5,939 nt of DNA. Source: Methanobacteriota archaeon (GTDB lineage: Archaea > Thermoplasmatota > Poseidoniia > Poseidoniales > Poseidoniaceae). The stretch lies in contig JABJFP010000120.1 in assembly GCA_018662715.1 (NCBI GenBank), positions 1-5,939 of the forward strand, read 5' to 3'. A model generated the notes under the pieces. That model was not told the origin of the DNA. It worked only from the letters and a program-made list of their open reading frames with translations, and did no database searches. Of this stretch, positions 1 through 3,386 are shown piece after piece. The first letter of the stretch is position 1. The number at the start of each line of letters is the position of its first letter. A program made the position numbers and the translations under genes.

Positions 1-203
1 GATGGCGCATCGAAGGTGTTGAGGAAGGCTGCAATAGAGCGGATACGGGCGTCAGTGATGTGAATATCAAGAAGGTAAAGACCGTCTTCACGGACCCGGT
101 CGATAAAGCGACCCATGTCGGCACTCTTCTGTTGAGTTCCGATGTTAACGGCGCTCTCCTCATAGGCTTCGGCGGAGACTAGCAAACTTCCTTCATCGGA
201 CAT
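1..203 (-). CDS. rps2: 30S ribosomal protein uS2 (S2), N-terminal part, cut by the left window edge
   Basis: Translating the minus strand from the ATG at 203-201 gives 67 uninterrupted residues to the window edge. They begin MSDEGSLLVSAEAYEESAV and continue with the archaeal uS2 signature: NIGTQQKSADMGRFIDRVR (about residues 20-38), then DGLYLLDIHITDARIRSIAAF. The blocks IGTQQK, RFI-x-RVR, DGLY-x-LD and RIR-x-AA-FL are those of archaeal and eukaryotic uS2 rather than the bacterial form, which reads VHFGHQ near this point. The protein sits in the small ribosomal subunit near the mRNA exit region and helps tether other proteins of the subunit head and body. One residue stands out: the usual His before IGTQ is Asn here. 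The start is well defined because the upstream frame offers no other good initiator. In many euryarchaea uS2 lies at the end of a run with rpoN, rpoK and eno. Here it starts next to a divergent gene and appears to have its own promoter. The C-terminal two thirds lie outside the window. Confidence 0.93.
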   Translation of the reverse strand, partial: MSDEGSLLVSAEAYEESAVNIGTQQKSADMGRFIDRVREDGLYLLDIHITDARIRSIAAFLNTFDAP

Positions 204-236
204 AATAGACCACAGTAAGCCGCCCACAGACCCCCT

Positions 237-250
237 GTATTAAACCGCTT
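237..250 (-). promoter_or_regulatory. Possible TATA box for uS2
   Basis: Read on the minus strand, AAGCGG is followed by TTTAATAC (244-237), a purine-rich BRE-like element followed by a TATA-like box. Its centre is about 37 bp upstream of the uS2 ATG, which predicts a transcript with a leader of roughly 11 nt. No Shine-Dalgarno sequence is visible in that leader. Called by eye on position and composition only. Confidence 0.4.
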
Positions 251-295
251 CGTCCCAAAAGCGTTCACGAGACTTCGGACTTTTGATGAAATCAA

Positions 296-315
296 GGAGG
301 GAAAAGGTATCAAAA
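296..315 (+). promoter_or_regulatory. Possible BRE/TATA promoter of the Cas4-like gene
   Basis: A purine run GGAGGGAAAAGG (296-307) is followed by TATCAAAA (308-315), whose centre is about 26 bp upstream of the ATG at 338. That spacing would place transcription initiation at or next to the start codon. The GGAGG resembles a Shine-Dalgarno sequence, but it lies about 38 nt from the ATG with no in-frame start nearby, so a BRE role is the better reading. Confidence 0.4.
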
Positions 316-337
316 AGAGAACGCAGCAGGGCATCCT

Positions 338-1540
338 ATGGGAGAGGACACTGAAGAAAAGTCAGTGGCCTACGAACCGACCCACCCGAACGCCACGGTC
401 ACTCAGGAAGGGTACTGGACGGGGAAAAATGATGAGTTTTTGCCGGTTAGTGCTAGCGACTTAGAGCGCTACACCTATTGCCCACTTTCTTGGTCTCTAG
501 CGGCACACGGTCATGCCGGAAAAGGTGAAGAGATCATCAAAGGTCAGGAAAGCCACAAGGCAATTCATCACATCTATTCAGAATACCAACACCTGAGAAT
601 TCAAACAAAACGCAATTTGCTCATCTGGCAGTGGTGGTATGCCGTAGTTCTCGTGTTGGTAGTCGATGCAGTACTGTTCCGAGGATTGAGTCGTTCAAAT
701 TTTGATACCGATGAATTCTCTAAACTGCTAGCAACATGGGCTCTATCGTGCTTAGTGGTAGGGATTTGCGCACTTCTCCTTCCTTGGCGAAACCTTATTG
801 GAATGGAAATCCATCAAGATTCAACCATTCACTTCAGTGTAGAAAATAAGGCTGTAGTTGAGCCATATTTTGAACCAAAGGGGTTCAAGGGCGGATGGTT
901 CGAAGGTGGACGTATTGAAGTGGCATTTTTCATGGCGGCTATTGTCATGGCCCTCCATTCCATGGCTCTACGCTTTGCAAGCGATAAAGAACAGGCTGCC
1001 TACGTATTTGCATTCATCGCCATTTGTTGGACGCTCTTGGCATCCTTCCAACTTCAGCGAGCGTTAGTGGCCAACAGTAAATCATTGGACATAGCAGACG
1101 AAAACAACATCACTATCGGGACCGATGTTGCATATTCTGACGATGAAACAAGTAGTGATTTGCTCATTGACAAAACGACTGGCCTTAGAGGTAGGCCAGA
1201 CCAAATCGTCATCATTGACGGGGAATTTATTCCCGTAGAACAAAAAACAGGGAGGGTTCCAAAACGCCCTCATGAATCTCATTCAATGCAAGTGTTGGCC
1301 TATGCGCACCTCATTGAGACAACCACTGGGCGAACTCCCCCTTATGGCATTCTAAGATATGGCGAAGAGGATTTACATGTTATCGATTGGAATGAAAAGA
1401 CAAAGAATTCTCTCTTTGACAGGGTCAAAACCATTCAAGAAGCCATGGCAAAAGGCGGGGCGTCACGAAACCACACACGTGAGGGGAAATGTAGAAATTG
1501 TTCACGCCGCTACGCTTGTCCCGACCCACTAAGCCCGTGA
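338..1540 (+). CDS. Membrane-embedded Cas4/RecB-family PD-(D/E)XK nuclease (solo Cas4-like)
   Basis: The 400-residue protein carries the Cas4-family residues in order. An N-terminal cluster cysteine sits in the RYTYCPLSW motif (Cys48). The RecB-type histidine is in GQESH (His73). The metal-binding Asp is in LRGRPDQI (Asp288), with Glu301 and Lys303 in PVEQKTG. Gln318 and Tyr322 form the Q-x3-Y motif of SMQVLAYAHL. A C-terminal C-x2-C-x5-C (Cys385, 388, 394) completes the four ligands expected for a 4Fe-4S cluster. Cas4 relatives of about 200 residues are DNA exonucleases. Here residues about 92-245 are inserted between His73 and Asp288 and hold four hydrophobic segments (about 97-116, 131-150, 194-212, 221-240). 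An even number of crossings leaves both halves of the nuclease on the same, presumably cytoplasmic, side. ATG 338 is the only usual start codon after the in-frame stop at 287-289. The gene ends in tandem stops (TGA TAG) and converges on the HxlR gene. No CRISPR repeats or other cas genes are visible. Family assignment is firm; function is unknown. Confidence 0.88.
   Translation: MGEDTEEKSVAYEPTHPNATVTQEGYWTGKNDEFLPVSASDLERYTYCPLSWSLAAHGHAGKGEEIIKGQESHKAIHHIYSEYQHLRIQTKRNLLIWQWWYAVVLVLVVDAVLFRGLSRSNFDTDEFSKLLATWALSCLVVGICALLLPWRNLIGMEIHQDSTIHFSVENKAVVEPYFEPKGFKGGWFEGGRIEVAFFMAAIVMALHSMALRFASDKEQAAYVFAFIAICWTLLASFQLQRALVANSKSLDIADENNITIGTDVAYSDDETSSDLLIDKTTGLRGRPDQIVIIDGEFIPVEQKTGRVPKRPHESHSMQVLAYAHLIETTTGRTPPYGILRYGEEDLHVIDWNEKTKNSLFDRVKTIQEAMAKGGASRNHTREGKCRNCSRRYACPDPLSP
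611..1072 (+). other. Four-helix membrane insert inside the Cas4-like nuclease
   Basis: This encodes residues about 92-245. It begins with a Trp-rich helix (IWQWWYAVVLVLVV), then a short loop of about 14 residues and a second helix ending LLLPW. A soluble stretch of about 43 residues (151-193) follows, then two more helices (AFFMAAIVMAL and YVFAFIAICWTLL) separated by a short charged turn. The predicted topology puts the 43-residue stretch on the same side as the nuclease. The segment falls between conserved catalytic motifs rather than at a terminus, so it is an insertion into the fold, not a tail anchor. Helix limits were judged from hydrophobicity by eye. Confidence 0.75.
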
Positions 1541-1559
1541 TAGACATCTGGATTGAAAC

Positions 1560-1892
1560 TTAGGAACTGTTACGTTCAACCCAACTAAACAGGTTTTTGA
1601 GTACAGGACCAAGAGATTTGCCCTTATCGGAGAGCGAATATTCAACACGAGCTGGGACTTCAGCGAACACTTCTCTCACCAGAAGATTGCTGTACGCAAA
1701 TTCATCCAGTCTTCGGCTTAGTGTTGTTGCCGTTATCGACAATTCTCGCTTGAGTTCATTAAATCGAACTGGTTTGTTATGGGTGTTCATAAAATAAAGC
1801 ATCTCAAGAACGTAGGATTTACCGAGTAGGGTAACCAGATTTTTCCCTGCAGATCTTAGGCATAAAGGCTTGACTTCTATCGGTGGTTCCAT
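1560..1892 (-). CDS. HxlR-type winged helix-turn-helix transcriptional regulator
   Basis: From the ATG at 1892 this is a 110-residue protein that is almost entirely one HxlR (MarR-like) winged-helix domain. It has a single Cys (Cys11) where family members often carry the N-terminal CP motif. Next comes a helix around LLGKSYVLEMLYFM, then VRFNELKREL and the likely recognition helix TATTLSRRLDEF (about 54-65). The wing is LLVREVFAEVPARVEYSLSDKG, matching the family pattern V-x-R-x-VP-R-VEYSLT-x-G, and the tail ends LFSWVERNSS. Such proteins bind palindromic operators as dimers and often regulate the neighbouring divergent gene, here the acetyltransferase. The usual GG before K-W/S is LG here. 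Upstream in-frame starts exist (ATG 1910, TTG 1928). I prefer 1892 because it gives the usual distance to Cys11 and lies about 26 bp from a TATA-like box. The ligand and targets are unknown; Cys11 could serve redox sensing, but that is speculation. Confidence 0.85.
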   Translation of the reverse strand: MEPPIEVKPLCLRSAGKNLVTLLGKSYVLEMLYFMNTHNKPVRFNELKRELSITATTLSRRLDEFAYSNLLVREVFAEVPARVEYSLSDKGKSLGPVLKNLFSWVERNSS

Positions 1893-1914
1893 GAAGATAC
1901 CAAGTAGCATCTCC

Positions 1915-1922
1915 TTATCAAA
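1915..1922 (-). promoter_or_regulatory. Possible TATA box for the HxlR regulator
   Basis: The minus strand reads TTTGATAA, centred about 26 bp upstream of ATG 1892. This is the same spacing as the boxes upstream of the Cas4-like and lipoprotein genes and would give a leaderless transcript. If a longer form were translated from ATG 1910 or TTG 1928, this box would lie inside or at the edge of the coding region. Confidence 0.33.
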
Positions 1923-2087
1923 GAGCAAGTATCTGTTGCGATACTGTAAAGTCTGGTGAATTTGAGACCAATAGATGGTTTAAGCATACTTCCTCCAACA
2001 CACGAATATCGACAAAATACAAACTCAAGAACCATACAATAGTCTTGAAATTCTCGCTTGAATTATTGTTTGATTGAGTGCATAGTC

Positions 2088-2132
2088 ATGCTGGCCGATA
2101 CCGGTTGTGAAAGAACAAAAGGCATGAATTAA
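2088..2132 (+). other. Possible 14-codon ORF upstream of the GNAT gene
   Basis: ATG at 2088 opens a reading frame for MLADTGCERTKGMN, ending at TAA 2130-2132. An AT-rich box, AATTATTG (2061-2068), lies about 24 bp upstream, the spacing used by other genes here. An ORF this short can occur by chance; it is listed because of the promoter-like spacing, not because the peptide resembles anything known. Confidence 0.15.
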
Positions 2133-2162
2133 CGGCGAACGCAACACCACCGAAGAAAGAAG

Positions 2163-2170
2163 CAATATAG
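2163..2170 (+). promoter_or_regulatory. Possible TATA box for the GNAT gene
   Basis: CAATATAG is centred about 24 bp upstream of the ATG at 2191. It is preceded by the purine-rich CGAAGAAAGAAG, which fits a BRE. No ribosome binding site lies between the box and the start, so a leaderless mRNA is likely. Confidence 0.45.
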
Positions 2171-2190
2171 TCCAATCCCGAGAGTTTTAC

Positions 2191-2673
2191 ATGGAGATTA
2201 AAGAGTTGGGGAAAAAGGACATCCCCGCCATTTGGAACATCAATCAACAAGGCCTACCAGGGACGGGTGAAGTGACGCATGAAGAGGTAGAAACATTACT
2301 CGAATTTGCTTCTTTTTCCGTTGGAATCTTCGAGCATGATGAACTTCTTGGCTTTGTGATTTGCATGCCGCCAGGAACACAGTATTCCAGTCCAAATTAT
2401 TGTTGGTTCAATGACAAATACGATTCGTTCGTTTATGTGGACCGTATTGCAGTTTCAAAGCAGCATAGAAACAAGAGCATCGGGACACACCTGTACGACT
2501 TCGTTGTTGAAATAGCCATGAACATCGGGGCTCCTGTTGTAGCAGAGGTGAGCCTTAAGCCCCCAAACCCGGGTTCAATGCGCTTTCATTCAAGATTTCA
2601 ATTTGAAGATGTTGGAGTTCTTCATCACGGTACCAAGTCGGTTACAATGCTGATGCGGCCAACAGATTCCTAA
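2191..2673 (+). CDS. GNAT-superfamily N-acetyltransferase, COG3818-like
   Basis: The 160-residue protein is a single GNAT domain. It has an N-terminal strand and helix (MEIKELGKKDIPAIWNINQQ). A central strand, LLGFVICMP, leads to a YSSPNYCWF motif at 65-73. Strand beta-4 is FVYVDRIAV (80-88), followed by the acetyl-CoA pyrophosphate loop QHRNKSIGTHL (91-101). Next are AEVSLKPPNPGS (118-129) and a C-terminal FHSRFQFEDVG (132-142). The combination Y-x-SPNY-x-WF, YVDRI, EV...PPNP-S and FH...F-x-x-VG is what I recall for the uncharacterised COG3818 acetyltransferases. These transfer an acetyl group from acetyl-CoA to an unidentified amine. Two signature positions differ: the first Gly of R-x-x-G-x-G is Ser96, and the usual GF near the end is QF. 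The backbone contacts to CoA could survive this. The start is fixed because an in-frame stop (2125-2127) precedes it with no other initiator. The gene is divergent from the HxlR regulator, which could control it, and convergent with the lipoprotein gene. Confidence 0.88.
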   Translation: MEIKELGKKDIPAIWNINQQGLPGTGEVTHEEVETLLEFASFSVGIFEHDELLGFVICMPPGTQYSSPNYCWFNDKYDSFVYVDRIAVSKQHRNKSIGTHLYDFVVEIAMNIGAPVVAEVSLKPPNPGSMRFHSRFQFEDVGVLHHGTKSVTMLMRPTDS

Positions 2674-2691
2674 GGCGTATATCACTACGAA

Positions 2692-3237
2692 TCAGGAGCA
2701 CTCCTCAACCAGAGGATATTGCATGCAAGTATTTGTCACCGTTACAAGAATATTGAAGTTGTCTTGAATCGTTCCAAAGGTGCTTTCTCCCCATCCGCGA
2801 GCCTTAACGTCCAGTACCCAATCACCCTCAGCAAAAGTGGGGTTTGGGGAGAGTCGTTCTTCGAGTGGCGAGGAGTCCTCACTGACATCTTGTTCCCAAG
2901 CAATGTTTCCATCTCCATCGGTCAGGGTTGCACGGACATAGCGAGTGGTATTGTCAGACGGCAGGGTATCGGAAAACGAAAAGCTTGCCTTGAAGTAAAT
3001 TCGAACCTCTGTCGTAGAACCGTCAACAAGGAAGGTGGAACGGTTGGTAAATTCCTCAAAACTCACAACATTGAACGTATGAGCAACTTCAATTTTAGTA
3101 TAATCAAGACTTTCATATGCCTCTGGCCTCAAGTTTTCCACGGTTTCTCTTGCCGCAATCAAACTCAGGCATCCGGACATAGAGCAAAGCAGGGCTGTTA
3201 ACAACAACGCCAAGACCTTACCTTGTTGTCTCATCAT
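2692..3237 (-). CDS. Small predicted lipoprotein with one beta-sandwich-like domain, function unknown
   Basis: I do not recognise a named family for this 181-residue protein. Its N-terminus is a signal peptide of lipoprotein type: MMRQQGK, a hydrophobic stretch VLALLLTALLCSM, then SGCLS with Cys23 as the likely lipidated residue. This predicts anchoring on the outer face of the cell membrane. A short helical stretch (about 27-45) follows, then alternating beta-rich segments (KIEVAHTFNVVSF, TEVRIYFKASFSF, RYVRATLTDGDGNIAWEQ, GDWVLDVKARGWG, NFNILVTVT) that look like a small immunoglobulin-like or C2-like sandwich. DGDGN in the middle could be a calcium-binding or tight-turn loop. Two cysteines close to the end (171 and 180) could form a disulfide outside the cell. 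Two consecutive ATGs occur; the first is used here. The gene lies downstream of the large membrane protein in the same direction, 149 bp away, with a possible promoter of its own. Confidence 0.8.
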   Translation of the reverse strand: MMRQQGKVLALLLTALLCSMSGCLSLIAARETVENLRPEAYESLDYTKIEVAHTFNVVSFEEFTNRSTFLVDGSTTEVRIYFKASFSFSDTLPSDNTTRYVRATLTDGDGNIAWEQDVSEDSSPLEERLSPNPTFAEGDWVLDVKARGWGESTFGTIQDNFNILVTVTNTCMQYPLVEECS

Positions 3238-3259
3238 GCCTACCGAAGATGATGGCCCC

Positions 3260-3267
3260 TATCAATT
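3260..3267 (-). promoter_or_regulatory. Possible TATA box for the lipoprotein gene
   Basis: The minus strand reads AATTGATA, centred about 26 bp upstream of the ATG at 3237. This matches the leaderless spacing seen at other genes here and suggests the lipoprotein can be transcribed separately from the upstream membrane-protein gene. Confidence 0.38.
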
Positions 3268-3386
3268 CCGCGACAGAGTGTTTCCGTTGAGTTCAAGTGG
3301 ATGGAGGGCAACCGACCTATGTCTGAATGAAGCGAGCACAAGGCCGAGCCACGGCGATGACGAACCCTATGAACGCTGACAGACGC

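Larger units (their letters stand above)
1893..2190. other. Intergenic spacer between divergent HxlR and GNAT genes
   Basis: About 300 bp without a conventional gene. It holds candidate promoters at both ends and a cluster of short repeats near its centre. These are TCAAGA (2025-2030) against TCTTGA (2043-2048), ACAATA (2036-2041) against TATTGT (2064-2069), and two copies of CTTGAA 13 bp apart (2044-2049, 2057-2062). It also holds a 14-codon ATG-initiated ORF at 2088-2132. No tRNA-like fold or CRISPR repeat was seen. Confidence 0.6.

Noticed and set aside
246..263. Hairpin CGCTT-(8 nt)-AAGCG in the uS2/Cas4-like spacer
   Set aside because: A 5-bp stem with an 8-nt loop is weak and overlaps the presumed uS2 promoter; there is no T-run to suggest a terminator.
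283..295. Inverted repeat TTGAT-GAA-ATCAA upstream of the Cas4-like gene as an operator
   Set aside because: The arms are only 5 bp, do not extend further, and no second copy was seen near the HxlR gene.
296..301. GGAGGG as a ribosome binding site for the Cas4-like gene
   Set aside because: It is about 38 nt from the ATG, far beyond working distance, and no in-frame initiator lies closer. A BRE ahead of TATCAAAA explains it better.
2719..3201. 160-codon plus-strand ORF opposite the lipoprotein gene
   Set aside because: The minus strand encodes a convincing signal peptide and lipobox over the same interval. The plus-strand product has no recognisable features.
3343..3355. Hairpin GCCG-(5 nt)-CGGC downstream of the large membrane-protein gene as a terminator
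   Set aside because: A 4-bp stem with no following T-run on the transcribed strand does not support termination.
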